Assembly: GCA_964437185.1 (NCBI GenBank)
Contig: CAYTFU010000001.1
Location: 62,001 to 126,000 of the forward strand
DNA from: UBA10103 sp964437185
GTDB lineage: Bacteria; Patescibacteriota; Minisyncoccia; Phycocordibacterales; UBA2100
Direction of reading: 5' to 3'
DNA length: 64,000 nucleotides
Position 1 is the stretch's first letter, and every line of letters starts with the position of its first letter. The notes beneath the pieces were generated by a model, which did no database searches, was not told where the DNA came from, and worked only from the letters and a program-made list of their open reading frames with translations. Both the position numbers and the translations under genes were made by a program. Positions 1 through 8,199 of the stretch are shown here, in pieces.

Positions 1-918
1 AATCTTCATCCACAAATCGCTGAATACGTCGATATCCAGATACAGGAGAATCAGTGGAAACATGGTGAGGTGGCCACGCACAAACTGCGGAAGATGAGTG
101 TTGGGTCAGTGAAGACATATGTCGGCCAGTTCGCCCGCACGCGCCGGAACTTCGGCGGCAAGAGCACGACACAGAAAAGCAGCGTCATTTCGATGGTGCC
201 GATCCGTATGGACGGGTGGGACAAGGCGGAGACTGGTGTGACACAAGTCGACACAGTCGCGCACTGTGGAGCTGCGAACGCCGGAGACTTCGACTTCACC
301 ACGAACGGCACTGATGTAGCCACACTGTGGGGATCCCGCCGCGCACAGTGGGACAAGGGGCAAGAGACGACAAAGATCAGTCTTGAGGCCATGCGGAGGG
401 ACTCCCCGTTTCCATGGACAGAGATGCACCCCGATTCCGGAACCGAGTTCATCAACCACCATGTACTCGCGTACGCGAAGGATACGAAGCTGCGCGTGAC
501 CCGCTCGCGTCCATACCACAAGAACGACAACTGTTTCGTGGAGGAGCGTAACGGTCACGTGGTCCGCGCGTACGTGGGATATGAACGATTCGACGTACGG
601 GCAACAGTCGACGCACTCAACGATCTATATGACGTACTAACTCCATACCTGAACCACTTCATTGCGTCGAGACGCATTGTTTCCAAGGAACGCATTGGTG
701 CGCGATGGAAAGTGAAGCGCGAGAAGGTCGCGAAAACTCCGTACCAACGAGTGCTTAACCGCAGTGACGTGACCGACGAAGTGAAAAACAAGCTCCGCGG
801 TGAACATTCAAAGTTGAATCCGGCGACGATGAAAAAGGAAATTGACCGTTTGACGAAACGCGTCCATGATATCCAGCGGCGATACGGGAACCCGCAGAAA
901 TTATCAAAAGCTGCCTGA
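1..918 (+). CDS. Integrase-core (rve) DDE transposase, 5' end outside the window
   Basis: The frame is open from base 1, so the N-terminus, probably a helix-turn-helix part, is missing; the GTG at 70 is only the first internal start-type codon. An RNase H-fold catalytic triad can be traced counting from base 1: Asp84 in QVDTVAHCG, Asp145 in HPDSGTEF and Glu181 in NDNCFVEERNG. The last two are 35 residues apart, the DD(35)E spacing of retroviral-type integrases and IS3/IS481-like transposases. The C-terminal third is basic (RLTKRVHDIQRRYG) and fits a DNA-binding tail. The family is inferred from the triad. No terminal inverted repeat was found downstream before the next gene at 958. Confidence 0.8.
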   Translation, partial: NLHPQIAEYVDIQIQENQWKHGEVATHKLRKMSVGSVKTYVGQFARTRRNFGGKSTTQKSSVISMVPIRMDGWDKAETGVTQVDTVAHCGAANAGDFDFTTNGTDVATLWGSRRAQWDKGQETTKISLEAMRRDSPFPWTEMHPDSGTEFINHHVLAYAKDTKLRVTRSRPYHKNDNCFVEERNGHVVRAYVGYERFDVRATVDALNDLYDVLTPYLNHFIASRRIVSKERIGARWKVKREKVAKTPYQRVLNRSDVTDEVKNKLRGEHSKLNPATMKKEIDRLTKRVHDIQRRYGNPQKLSKAA

Positions 919-957
919 AATTCTTGGTACCCTTTTATTACTATCTACTACGGACTA

Positions 958-1425
958 TCACTTACGCTCTCCCCGCCGCGGAGGAGCCACGTAATGAAAC
1001 TGCTCAACGCGCACCCGGCCGTTTCTTTCCACACGTATAACCGCAATATCATTTGCCCCGCTCTTCTTCAATGTGCGGATCATGATCTTCTGGTCGTGCG
1101 TTAGTGAAATCGTTATATATGAATCCAACTTCTCATCAAATTCATTTGCATACGCGAAACCCTGAATCACCCGATCATAGGCTCGCACCCAGCCGGCCTT
1201 TAGGTCGTACTGGTACGTTCCTCCGAGACCGGCGATGTGCGCTGCCGCACGCTTATCGATACTCATAATGTCACTCGCACCTTCAACGACTCCGCCAACA
1301 ATGTCCTGATCAGATGCCGTGCGCGCAGCATCGGCACCATGGGCTCCCATCGCCCCGAGCGCAGCGGTACCCGCAAGAAAGCGTCTTCGATTTATTTCAC
1401 TCCCTTTTTCTCTTCCTTCGCGCAT
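958..1425 (-). CDS. Hypothetical protein with a twin-arginine-like signal
   Basis: This 155-residue protein starts at the ATG at 1425, just beyond the stop of the upstream M50 protease gene (1446), so the two are probably co-transcribed. Near the N-terminus is INRRRFLAGTAALGAMG, a twin-arginine motif followed by a short Ala/Gly-rich hydrophobic stretch, as in Tat signal peptides. The rest is soluble and mixed alpha/beta with no domain I recognise. A longer frame continues upstream to 1854 but is antisense-like composition inside the protease gene, so I reject it. Export by Tat is an inference; no Tat translocase gene is in the window. Confidence 0.6.
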   Translation of the reverse strand: MREGREKGSEINRRRFLAGTAALGAMGAHGADAARTASDQDIVGGVVEGASDIMSIDKRAAAHIAGLGGTYQYDLKAGWVRAYDRVIQGFAYANEFDEKLDSYITISLTHDQKIMIRTLKKSGANDIAVIRVERNGRVRVEQFHYVAPPRRGERK

Positions 1426-1445
1426 ACGAAGAATGTCACGAACAA

Positions 1446-2069
1446 TTACACCCCCGCAACAGCATTGGCGATGCCGTAGATGAAGCGGCCGAAGGTGTTG
1501 CCCATGAGGAGAATTACGATCACGATGAGACCCATCCCAAGAAAAGGATTTTGCTCCATACGCGTCCTCCATTCCTCGTACCCCCTTCCAAGGGGCCCGG
1601 GCAAAAATGGCTGTAGCACCTTCGAGCCGTCGAGCGGCGGGATAGGGATGAGGTTGAAGAAGAAAAGCATTACATTGACTATCACGATGATGAGGAGAAT
1701 GTCGTTGATTTGTGCGAGAGCACCAGAGCGGATGAGGAGCGCCGAGATGAGTGCGATCACCGCATTTGAAAGCGGTCCTGCAAACGCGACCATCGCCTCG
1801 GAGAAGCGCCCTGCGCGTAGATTGAAGGGGTTGTACGGGACAGGCTTTGCCCAAGCGAAGAAAAGCGGCGAGTGCGAAAGCGCGAGCATGGCGGGTAAAA
1901 GGATCGAGCCAAACAAATCAATATGCGGAAATGGGTTGAGGGTTAGACGGCCTGCGTATCGCGCCGTCGGATCACCGAGCTTATCCGCAGCAACACCGTG
2001 CATCACTTCGTGAATGATCGCCGAGAATACAATGACGGCGATAAGGAAGAGGGTGTCGGCAAGTTGCAT
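1446..2069 (-). CDS. Site-2-type membrane metalloprotease (peptidase M50)
   Basis: The protein has 207 residues and is mostly membrane-spanning. The zinc-binding HExxH motif is HEVMH at residues 20-24 in the first transmembrane segment, and the third ligand motif is PPLDGSK around residue 150. In this family these residues cut transmembrane substrates such as anti-sigma factors or signal-peptide remnants. The short form without a PDZ domain resembles the Rip3/YdiL-like minimal site-2 proteases seen widely in CPR genomes. The start at 2069 (MQLADTLF) is chosen because the longer frame adds non-conserved sequence overlapping the neighbouring gene. A second M50 protein is encoded at 47308. Confidence 0.85.
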   Translation of the reverse strand: MQLADTLFLIAVIVFSAIIHEVMHGVAADKLGDPTARYAGRLTLNPFPHIDLFGSILLPAMLALSHSPLFFAWAKPVPYNPFNLRAGRFSEAMVAFAGPLSNAVIALISALLIRSGALAQINDILLIIVIVNVMLFFFNLIPIPPLDGSKVLQPFLPGPLGRGYEEWRTRMEQNPFLGMGLIVIVILLMGNTFGRFIYGIANAVAGV

Positions 2070-2127
2070 AACAAGAAATGAGAAATTGAGTAAGTAGAAG
2101 TGAGAATGACAGATAATAATGAAGAAA

Positions 2128-2499
2128 TCAACGCTTGCCTTTGAGTGTAAGGACGCTCGCGCCGAGAACGTTGTTAATCTCAACCGCCTCCTTCAATAAT
2201 ACATCAACGTCGCCCGCATACTTTGCGTCATAGGTCTTGGCAAGTAAAAGCCAATATCGAGTCTCGTTCGACGATTTGAGTGCAATCTCAAAGAATTTTA
2301 TATAGTCCCTCTTCGAGCTCGCAGACTGAGCCTCAACGACGTTGGCTCCGACCGAACTTGAGCAACGAACTAACTGGTCCGACAACGCCCAAAGAGTTCT
2401 GTTCTCGCGAAAATGGTCGCAAAGCCGAAAAATAGAGACAGAAAACTTGATGAGGCGACTCACAAAATCTTTCTTCCATTTTGCTTTGTCATTCTCCAT
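2128..2499 (-). CDS. Four-helix bundle protein (23S rRNA intervening-sequence family)
   Basis: About 123 residues and almost wholly helical. The signature LSDQLVRCSSSVGANVVEA (about residues 40-58) and the following SSKRDYIKFFEIALKSSNET are typical of the four-helix bundle (S23, TIGR02436) family, first found inside 23S rRNA intervening sequences but free-standing and common in CPR bacteria. Its molecular role is not established. The start MENDKAKWKK at 2499 is preferred because AAGGT precedes it; starts at 2523 and 2535 are possible. The gene runs toward the M50 gene. Confidence 0.8.
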   Translation of the reverse strand: MENDKAKWKKDFVSRLIKFSVSIFRLCDHFRENRTLWALSDQLVRCSSSVGANVVEAQSASSKRDYIKFFEIALKSSNETRYWLLLAKTYDAKYAGDVDVLLKEAVEINNVLGASVLTLKGKR

Positions 2500-2523
2500 T
2501 CTACCTTCGACTTTTTGATTTCC

Positions 2524-2544
2524 CATGCTAGGCATGCTAGCATG
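2524..2544. repeat. Short inverted repeat between divergent genes
   Basis: CATGCTAG and CTAGCATG are separated by GCATG, an 8-bp perfect stem with a 5-nt spacer. It lies at the 5' end of the four-helix bundle gene and ahead of the rpmB leader, so it could be an operator or a small hairpin. Function unknown. Confidence 0.4.
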
Positions 2545-2551
2545 TGGACCT

Positions 2552-2664
2552 TATGGCAAAAATTTGTGAAATAACCCCGCTCGTATAAACCTCCGGTTTA
2601 TCGAGGGGGCAAGCAGGTAAAGGAAAGACGGTACAAAAAATATGGCAAAAATTTGTGAAATAAC
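2552..2664 (+). repeat. Direct repeat of the rpmB start region
   Basis: The 24 bases at 2552-2575, beginning TATGGCAAAAATTTGTGAAA, recur exactly at 2641-2664, where they form the start of rpmB. The upstream copy would encode an 11-residue peptide MAKICEITPLV ending at 2588. Between the copies is a hairpin ATAAACC-TCC-GGTTTAT at 2585-2601. Either a leader ORF or a remnant of duplication. Confidence 0.75.
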
Positions 2665-2884
2665 AGGTAAAAAGAGTCAGGTGGGTGGAGGATACTCCAA
2701 CCGCGTTCGCGCTACCAAGTTCAACCCTACGGGCAAGCGTCGCCGCTTCGTCAACCTCCAGAAGAAAACCCTTTTCATTCCTGAACTCGGCAAGAAGGTC
2801 ACGATTACGGTATCGGCCAAAGGCCTCAAGACAATGAAGAAGCGCGGGGCATTTCTCACCCTCAAGAAGGCCGGAATGATCTAG
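2642..2884 (+). CDS. rpmB: 50S ribosomal protein L28
   Basis: 80 residues, the normal length. MAKICEITGKK at the N-terminus and the basic NRVRATKFNPTGKRRRF segment match bL28, a small protein of the large ribosomal subunit. The start is fixed by the conserved N-terminus. Its stop overlaps by 4 bases the stop of the convergent metallo-beta-lactamase gene. An exact 24-base copy of its first bases lies 89 bp upstream. No Shine-Dalgarno sequence is seen before the ATG. Confidence 0.95.
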   Translation: MAKICEITGKKSQVGGGYSNRVRATKFNPTGKRRRFVNLQKKTLFIPELGKKVTITVSAKGLKTMKKRGAFLTLKKAGMI

Positions 2885-3735
2885 CGTTTTGAGACATTCA
2901 CTCCATCGGACACAAAAGTAACGGTCCCCTCTGCGCACGTGTCGCTCAGGGGGATTTTTAGTTGAGCAAACGTGTCGAGCGTCTGCTGATGCGGATGCCC
3001 ATACGAGTTGTCGCACCCGCGCGAGATCACTGCGTACTCGGAGCCAACGAAACCGACAAACACGAGTGCGGATGAGGTCTTTGATCCATGGTGCCCTGCT
3101 TTTAAAACATTGGCCTTAAGTGAGGCGGGATCAAGAGCCACGAGGTACTTTTCAATCGCCTGCGGCGAATCGCACGAAAGCATAAAAGCAGTCTCGCCAT
3201 ACACGAGCCGAGCGACGGTGCATCCCGTGTTGGTCTCTATGTGGGGCACGGGGCGATCAGGAAAGAGGATCTCGAGATACGCACCATCTCCCAAATCAAC
3301 AACGTGCCCGCGCTCAGCGATGACCGAAGGGGCTTCTTCCTGCTCTATGCGATCGAGGAGTACGCGCCACATCTGCGTATCTCCTTCGACACTTGATCGC
3401 ACAATCATGCTCACTTCGTAACGATCGAGCACGTCGATAAGGCCTCCGATATGATCGGCATCGGGGTGTGTAGCGACCACCACATCAATTGAGCGATCGT
3501 ACCAGGGCATTACTTCGGCTAACTTTCTGAGCACCGAGCTCCCCTTCCCACCGTCGATGAGCATCTGTCGTCCGGAAGGCGCGCGAATAAAGATCGCATC
3601 ACCTTGGCCCACATCGAGGAAGGAGACGGTGAGTCGCTCCCCGCGCGCACTGCTGAGAAGCACGTACCAGATCGAGGCACATACAACAACGAGGACGGCG
3701 ATGGCAACCCCCTTGACCGCGCTGCTGCGACGCAT
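2881..3735 (-). CDS. ComEC/Rec2-type metallo-beta-lactamase domain protein
   Basis: 284 residues. One N-terminal membrane anchor (VAIAVLVVVCASIWYVLL) is followed by a metallo-beta-lactamase fold: SFLDVGQGDAIFI, the zinc motif THPDADHIGG (HxDxDH) around residues 90-99, and GHHGSKTS about residue 217. These are the features of the C-terminal extracytoplasmic domain of ComEC, thought to be a nuclease degrading one strand of incoming DNA. The channel part of ComEC is a separate gene at 6197-7720 that lacks this domain, so the two probably act together in DNA uptake. Confidence 0.85.
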   Translation of the reverse strand: MRRSSAVKGVAIAVLVVVCASIWYVLLSSARGERLTVSFLDVGQGDAIFIRAPSGRQMLIDGGKGSSVLRKLAEVMPWYDRSIDVVVATHPDADHIGGLIDVLDRYEVSMIVRSSVEGDTQMWRVLLDRIEQEEAPSVIAERGHVVDLGDGAYLEILFPDRPVPHIETNTGCTVARLVYGETAFMLSCDSPQAIEKYLVALDPASLKANVLKAGHHGSKTSSALVFVGFVGSEYAVISRGCDNSYGHPHQQTLDTFAQLKIPLSDTCAEGTVTFVSDGVNVSKR

Positions 3736-3746
3736 AGCGCGAATGA

Positions 3747-3760
3747 TATACTCCTTTTAT
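3747..3760 (+). promoter_or_regulatory. Promoter -10 box giving a leaderless sod mRNA
   Basis: TATACT at 3747-3752 ends 8 nt before the ATG at 3761, so transcription should begin at or next to the start codon. No Shine-Dalgarno sequence can fit. Confidence 0.6.
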
Positions 3761-4357
3761 ATGCACACATATACACCAAAGACATTTACTATTCCTACGC
3801 TCGACGGCATCTCGGCGAAATCTATCGAAGAACACCTTGGGCTTTATCAAGGGTATGTGAAGAATTTCAATGACATTTCCGTGCAAATTGCGGATCTCGC
3901 TACCACCGATTCAGGAAAGTACGCGCACGCGATTTCGGAGCTCGTACGCCGCCGCTCATTTGAATTCGATGGGATGCGCCTCCACGAGCTTTACTTCGCG
4001 CAATTCGAAGGTGGTTCAACTCCCATTACAGCAGGCAGCCCGCTTGAAAAAGCGCTCACGGCTGCATACGCCCCATTTACTCTCGAAAAGGTCATGAAGA
4101 TGATCGGTAGCATGCGCGGCCCCGGCTGGGCGATGTTGTATTTCGATCCAGAGGCAAAAGAACTCCTCACCGGATTCTCAGGCGAACAACACCAGGGCCA
4201 TTTCGCTACCCTCCCCATCATCCTCGCGCTTGATGTGTGGGAACACGCCTACCTGCTCGACTACGGCGCACTCGGCAAAGGTAAATACCTCGACGCATTC
4301 TTCAAAAACTTGAATTGGAGTGTCATTGAGAAGAGGTTTGCGACGGTACAGAGCTAG
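3761..4357 (+). CDS. Superoxide dismutase (Fe/Mn family)
   Basis: 198 residues, the usual length. The four metal ligands can be placed: His25 in EEHLGLYQGYV, His75 in MRLHELYFAQF, and Asp and His of ALDVWEHAYLLDYG at about 160. It converts superoxide to oxygen and peroxide in the cytosol. The second-shell residues usually seen as HHxxY near the first ligand are replaced (GLYQGY), as in other divergent CPR-type enzymes, so metal preference cannot be read with confidence. The start at 3761 follows a TATACT box directly; a longer frame upstream lies antisense to the neighbouring gene. Confidence 0.9.
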   Translation: MHTYTPKTFTIPTLDGISAKSIEEHLGLYQGYVKNFNDISVQIADLATTDSGKYAHAISELVRRRSFEFDGMRLHELYFAQFEGGSTPITAGSPLEKALTAAYAPFTLEKVMKMIGSMRGPGWAMLYFDPEAKELLTGFSGEQHQGHFATLPIILALDVWEHAYLLDYGALGKGKYLDAFFKNLNWSVIEKRFATVQS

Positions 4358-4468
4358 CGCGAAGCTTGCACCAGCCTCTTGCCCGCTGTAACCTCTCCCC
4401 ACGCTCCACCCACGGAGCAACCCTCGTGCGCGTGCCGAGGGCAAATCTGAACATTGAGGTAAGAGAAA

Positions 4469-4912
4469 ATGCTGATCCGCGACATACCAATGACGGATTC
4501 TCAACGGCCGATTACCATTCGCAAGAATGAGACGGTGCGGGAGGCGGCATGGAAGATGATTGATTTTAACGTCGGGGTCCTTGTGATCGTGGACGATGAG
4601 GGCCATTATGCTGGGACGGTGACAGACCGCGCAATGGCACGGAAAGTCACGAATCCGAAATTTTCGATCGAGCTCGATGTATGGGCAATTCGGACACCTG
4701 CCCTCAGCGGCTCACCCGATCAGACGGTCGCTGATTTGCGAACACGCGTGGAAATCGAGGGTACCCACTTCTTCACCCTCATCTGCGATGCGGACAACAA
4801 ACCCACCCGCATCATCTCGTACGCGGACGCGTTGAAAGCAGAAAACGCCTTCCTATCGTCGGGATCATACGACCGGCACACGGGCCAGCGTCTGCCGGAG
4901 AAGGCAAGGTGA
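4469..4912 (+). CDS. CBS domain-pair protein
   Basis: 147 residues with two CBS-like motifs: RPITIRKNETVREAAWKM...GVLVIVDDEGHYAGTVTDRAMARK and a second, weaker half with DQTVADLRTRVEIEG...RIISYADALKAE. CBS pairs bind adenosyl nucleotides and act as regulatory modules; here no catalytic domain is attached. The start at 4469 has a Shine-Dalgarno-like GAGGTAAGAG just upstream (MLIRDIPM); the second Met at residue 8 is possible. A strong intrinsic terminator follows at 4938, so the gene is a single transcription unit. The next gene, 5126, looks like a diverged relative. Confidence 0.75.
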   Translation: MLIRDIPMTDSQRPITIRKNETVREAAWKMIDFNVGVLVIVDDEGHYAGTVTDRAMARKVTNPKFSIELDVWAIRTPALSGSPDQTVADLRTRVEIEGTHFFTLICDADNKPTRIISYADALKAENAFLSSGSYDRHTGQRLPEKAR

Positions 4913-4937
4913 TGATTGCATTCTGTCATCAAGCACG

Positions 4938-4975
4938 CGGGCCGCCTTTCGTAGATTGGCGGCCCGTTTCGTTTT
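4938..4975 (+). terminator. Intrinsic terminator after the CBS gene
   Basis: CGGGCCGCC at 4938-4946 pairs with GGCGGCCCG at 4958-4966 (9 bp, 11-nt loop), followed by TTTCGTTTT. Confidence 0.85.
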
Positions 4976-5125
4976 GTGGCTCAAGTGAGCCATATAAATA
5001 TCCACACATTTGACGATTTGCATAACATGTTTCATTCGGTTAGTATCTTCACTTCCACGATAGTGGAGAAGTCCTCGCCACAGAGGCGAGGCAAACCCCT
5101 GAACAATTCTGTTAGGAGACAAAGG

Positions 5126-5560
5126 TTGAATATCGCCGATATACGTACGCTGGAGTGGTTCAAACCGCTCCCTACCACGCCTGGACGCACGCCGATCCAG
5201 CAAGCTGCACGCCTGATACACAAACATAAGCTGACTGGCGTCGCCCTCACAAGCGACGTGGGAAAGATTGTTGCCGTTCTGCCTGCATGCGGACTGGTGA
5301 ACGAGCTCGGTAACAACTGGCCGAATTCGTGGATCGCCATCGCTGGACAACCGCGGGAAAACTATGAATGCTCCGGCAACACCAACCTGATTGACGCCTG
5401 GCGACACATGTGGACGCATCAGTGTCAGCACGTGATCGTCCGCTACGGCGACGAGGACTTCGTGGCGACTATGGGCGATATCGCCAAGGCGATCATCGAA
5501 CTCCAAGCAGCTGCATTGGCGCACCTCGGCGAATATGCGCAGAGGCAACGCGCCGCCTAA
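5126..5560 (+). CDS. Hypothetical protein with degenerate CBS-like halves
   Basis: The start is taken as TTG at 5126 because AGGAG lies 7 nt upstream, whereas the longer frame from 4976 has no such signal. This gives 144 residues. TPIQQAARLIHKHKLTGVAL followed by KIVAVLPACGLVNEL, and later DAWRHMWTHQCQHVIV followed by DFVATMGDIAKAI, each follow the helix-strand-strand-helix pattern of a CBS half. Same layout as the neighbouring 4469 gene and likely a diverged paralogue. It is closed by its own terminator at 5605. Ligand unknown. Confidence 0.7.
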   Translation: MNIADIRTLEWFKPLPTTPGRTPIQQAARLIHKHKLTGVALTSDVGKIVAVLPACGLVNELGNNWPNSWIAIAGQPRENYECSGNTNLIDAWRHMWTHQCQHVIVRYGDEDFVATMGDIAKAIIELQAAALAHLGEYAQRQRAA

Positions 5561-5604
5561 CAGCAGACCCGCAGGACGTGGATGCCTGTGGAAATTCAGG
5601 GAAA

Positions 5605-5641
5605 GGCCGCCGACATGAAATAGTCGGCGGCCTTTTCTCTT
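5605..5641 (+). terminator. Intrinsic terminator
   Basis: GGCCGCCGAC at 5605-5614 and GTCGGCGGCC at 5623-5632 form a perfect 10-bp stem with an 8-nt loop, followed by TTTTCTCTT. Confidence 0.9.
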
Positions 5642-5736
5642 GATCCACGTTTCCACAGCCACCGCGGCTCACGGGCACCACGCCTTAAATATGTGATACG
5701 CTATATCCGTTACACCTTATTTATAATTATTATCCT

Positions 5737-6180
5737 ATGAACCTCGAACGCTCATTTCTCGTCGTTTTCCTTGGCAATTATTTGATCAACACTATCGTAG
5801 CGGCGATCGTCGCGCTTGCGCCTCGATCCCCTGATGGCGGCATTGTGACCCTTCAGTATGTACTCTTTGTCTCCCTTTCGGCGCTCGTCGTCGCAGGGCT
5901 CGCCAAGTGGTATATGAATGACGCGCCTCGGACGATCAAGGGCGGCGTACTCTTCGGCGTTATGGGCGTCGTCGTCGCCGTCGTGACCGCATTTGTGACG
6001 GGTGTGGCTGGCGTCTTGGCTCAGACGGGCACTTTCTCGGCAGTTGTCGGAGTTCTTCCCAACTTCTGGCCGTTTATCTACAACTGGTCTACTCTCCTTC
6101 TCATAGGATACTGGATTATCCCCGCAGCACTTATCGGATGGTACTTGCAGCCAAAGGAGGTGGCGCAGCCAGCGATGTAA
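5737..6180 (+). CDS. Small integral membrane protein, unknown function
   Basis: 147 residues with about four hydrophobic segments (residues 7-27, 40-58, 68-92 and 113-138) and short loops; no catalytic motif visible. It stands alone, preceded by an AT-rich stretch (TTATTTATAATTATTATCC) that contains the promoter, and followed by a hairpin at 6201 shared with the end of the convergent comEC gene. I do not recognise a family. Confidence 0.7.
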   Translation: MNLERSFLVVFLGNYLINTIVAAIVALAPRSPDGGIVTLQYVLFVSLSALVVAGLAKWYMNDAPRTIKGGVLFGVMGVVVAVVTAFVTGVAGVLAQTGTFSAVVGVLPNFWPFIYNWSTLLLIGYWIIPAALIGWYLQPKEVAQPAM

Positions 6181-6196
6181 AGTTTAGTACGACGTT

Positions 6197-7720
6197 TCAA
6201 ACGGCCCCGCTTCGCGGGGCCGTTTTCGTTTGTCCCACCCTCCACCCCACGATGCCGAGCGCCGCGTACGCGGCGGCGAGCCACCACGCGCTAAACGCGG
6301 GAATCGAGACATCAGAAAACGGGAGCGATGCGAAGAATTGCGCGATCGCAATGATGTACCACAAAAGCGCGTAGGCAGGTGCGGCGAGCGGGAGCGCAAA
6401 CGAGCCGAGCGTCATGCCACCGAGCGCGGCAATGCCCGAAGCAGCCATGGCGTACGGGACGACAATCAGCGCAAAAAGGTTGGCCGGAATGGAGACGAGT
6501 GAGAGGAGTCCACCTTGGTAGAGGAGAAACGGCAAGACGGTGATTTGCGTCGCGATTGTAGAAGCGAAAATTTCACGAAGTCCGAAACGCTCCGTCATCC
6601 ACCCGCATCGCGCCGCTATTGGCTCAGTAAAAACAATCAGTCCGAGCGTGGCGAGAATCGATAGCTGGAATCCCGGATCAAACGCGAGGTAGAGCGGATT
6701 CCACACGACCATGCCGAGCGCAACCACGCCCAAGATGCGCAGTGCAATGAATACGCGCGCTGTGGCGCGCGCGTAGACGGCAATGAGCGACATCGCACCC
6801 GCGCGCACGGCGCTCGGCGCAGCGCCTGTCATGAGGACGACGAGCAAAACGGAAAATGCGATTCCTAAGTATTGAACTATTCTCGGAAAGAAAACGAGGC
6901 CGCGACGCAAGGCGTTGATCACGATTGTAATGTTGTAGCCCGAGAGCACGACGATGTGGATGAGCGAAACGGTCTTAAAGACTTCGGTGAGCTCGGCGCC
7001 AATTGAGCGTTTGTCGCCAACCATGATTCCGCCTGCAAGTCCCGCCTCGGGCTCCGGCAATACCGCCTGCAGGCCGGCGAGAAATTGTTGTTTCACCCCT
7101 ATCGCCGCCGCTTGCAACACGTTGCCGCTATTCTCTCCCTGCGATTCGACGCTCGCTTGAGCAAGGATATGCGTGATGCCGTCTTTTGCGAGATACATCG
7201 GGTAATCGAATTGACGCGTGTATGCGGGATCGTCGACGGAGCTGCTCGTGTCAAAACGCTGCGGGAGTTTGAGTGTGCCCTCCACCCGCACGCGATCTCC
7301 GTATGCAACTTCTGTGTGCAAAGGAGCGACGGCAAGTATTCGCAGCTTCGTATTCTCAGGCACCTCGCCTGCGAGGCGGTCAACATTGATCGAAATCCGA
7401 ACGCTCGCTTCGCGAACGTCCGGCTCAGATGTGACCACGCCCTCCAACTGGACAGTGGTGTCGAGGAGCGACTCGAGTGATGAATCAGTGATGGGCACTG
7501 CAATACCGACACGCAATGATCCCAAGACAAACGCGATACTAGCGATGAGAAAAAACACCGGAGCGCGAATTCGCACTCCCTCGAGCCATTGCACTGCGAA
7601 AACTGCGCACGCGATAACAAGGACAAAGCCTATTGTCTGCAGGTCGATGCGGACAAACGACGCAACAAACACTCCCGCGAGGAAACCGACGATCACGGCC
7701 CACAGAATGCCCGCCTTCAT
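6197..7720 (-). CDS. comEC: ComEC/Rec2 DNA-uptake channel, membrane part only
   Basis: 507 residues. An N-terminal pair of membrane segments leads into a soluble OB-like region (DUF4131, about 60-190: VQLEGVVTSEPDV...GDRVRVEGTLKLP), then the Competence domain with many membrane helices from about 220. The hallmark HIVVLSGYNITIV and GAAPSAVRAGAMSLIAV are intact. ComEC forms the inner-membrane channel for single-stranded DNA in natural transformation. The protein stops after the membrane domain; the metallo-beta-lactamase part is encoded separately at 2881-3735. Together with the pilus genes at 17-24 kb and recJ this supports competence. Confidence 0.92.
   Translation of the reverse strand: MKAGILWAVIVGFLAGVFVASFVRIDLQTIGFVLVIACAVFAVQWLEGVRIRAPVFFLIASIAFVLGSLRVGIAVPITDSSLESLLDTTVQLEGVVTSEPDVREASVRISINVDRLAGEVPENTKLRILAVAPLHTEVAYGDRVRVEGTLKLPQRFDTSSSVDDPAYTRQFDYPMYLAKDGITHILAQASVESQGENSGNVLQAAAIGVKQQFLAGLQAVLPEPEAGLAGGIMVGDKRSIGAELTEVFKTVSLIHIVVLSGYNITIVINALRRGLVFFPRIVQYLGIAFSVLLVVLMTGAAPSAVRAGAMSLIAVYARATARVFIALRILGVVALGMVVWNPLYLAFDPGFQLSILATLGLIVFTEPIAARCGWMTERFGLREIFASTIATQITVLPFLLYQGGLLSLVSIPANLFALIVVPYAMAASGIAALGGMTLGSFALPLAAPAYALLWYIIAIAQFFASLPFSDVSIPAFSAWWLAAAYAALGIVGWRVGQTKTAPRSGAV
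6201..6230 (+). terminator. Intrinsic terminator at a convergent gene end
   Basis: ACGGCCCCGC (6201-6210), loop TTC, GCGGGGCCGT (6214-6223), then TTTCGTTTG. It overlaps the last codons of comEC on the other strand. Confidence 0.85.
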
Positions 7721-7794
7721 GCAGACAGCGTAGCAAGGAAGCGCGTAGCGTGCTCGCGCCGCTCACAAACAACTAAGGAAAAACTACGGAACAA

Positions 7795-8109
7795 CTACAA
7801 CTTCTTGATATCGAGTTTCTCAAGCTTCAGCGCTTTGAAGAGCGCATACACAATCGCGGCAATGATGAGGAAATCTATCGTGGCGGTGAGAAACGCGCCG
7901 AACTTTACCGTGCCCATTGCCCAATTCGCGAGCGAATCGGTGGAGCCGACGAGGATGCCGATGATGGGATTGAGCACGTCTTGCACAAACGACGTCACAA
8001 CCTTCGTGACAGCCGTACCGAGAATGAAGCCGATGGCGAGACCCATCACGCCCTGCTCGCGCACGAAGTTGAGAAAACCCTGAAATGATCCGACGACAGC
8101 ATCTTGCAT
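7795..8109 (-). CDS. mscL: Large-conductance mechanosensitive channel
   Basis: 104 residues from the ATG at 8109; the longer frame (to 8196) has no MscL similarity. The N-terminal helix and first membrane helix (GFLNFVREQGVMGLAIGFILGTAVTKVVTSFVQDVLNPIIG) and the second membrane helix (FGAFLTATIDFLIIAAIVYALFK) are typical. The homopentamer opens at high membrane tension to release solutes in hypo-osmotic shock. The C-terminal cytoplasmic helix is short. A TACAAA box lies about 8 nt before the ATG. Confidence 0.93.
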   Translation of the reverse strand: MQDAVVGSFQGFLNFVREQGVMGLAIGFILGTAVTKVVTSFVQDVLNPIIGILVGSTDSLANWAMGTVKFGAFLTATIDFLIIAAIVYALFKALKLEKLDIKKL

Positions 8110-8199
8110 AGAATCTATTTGTACTACGATCCGAGCGCTTCGTCTATCTGCGAGCGAAATCGATGTGCCCCAAACGCAATGGCGAGTGGGGCACATTTG

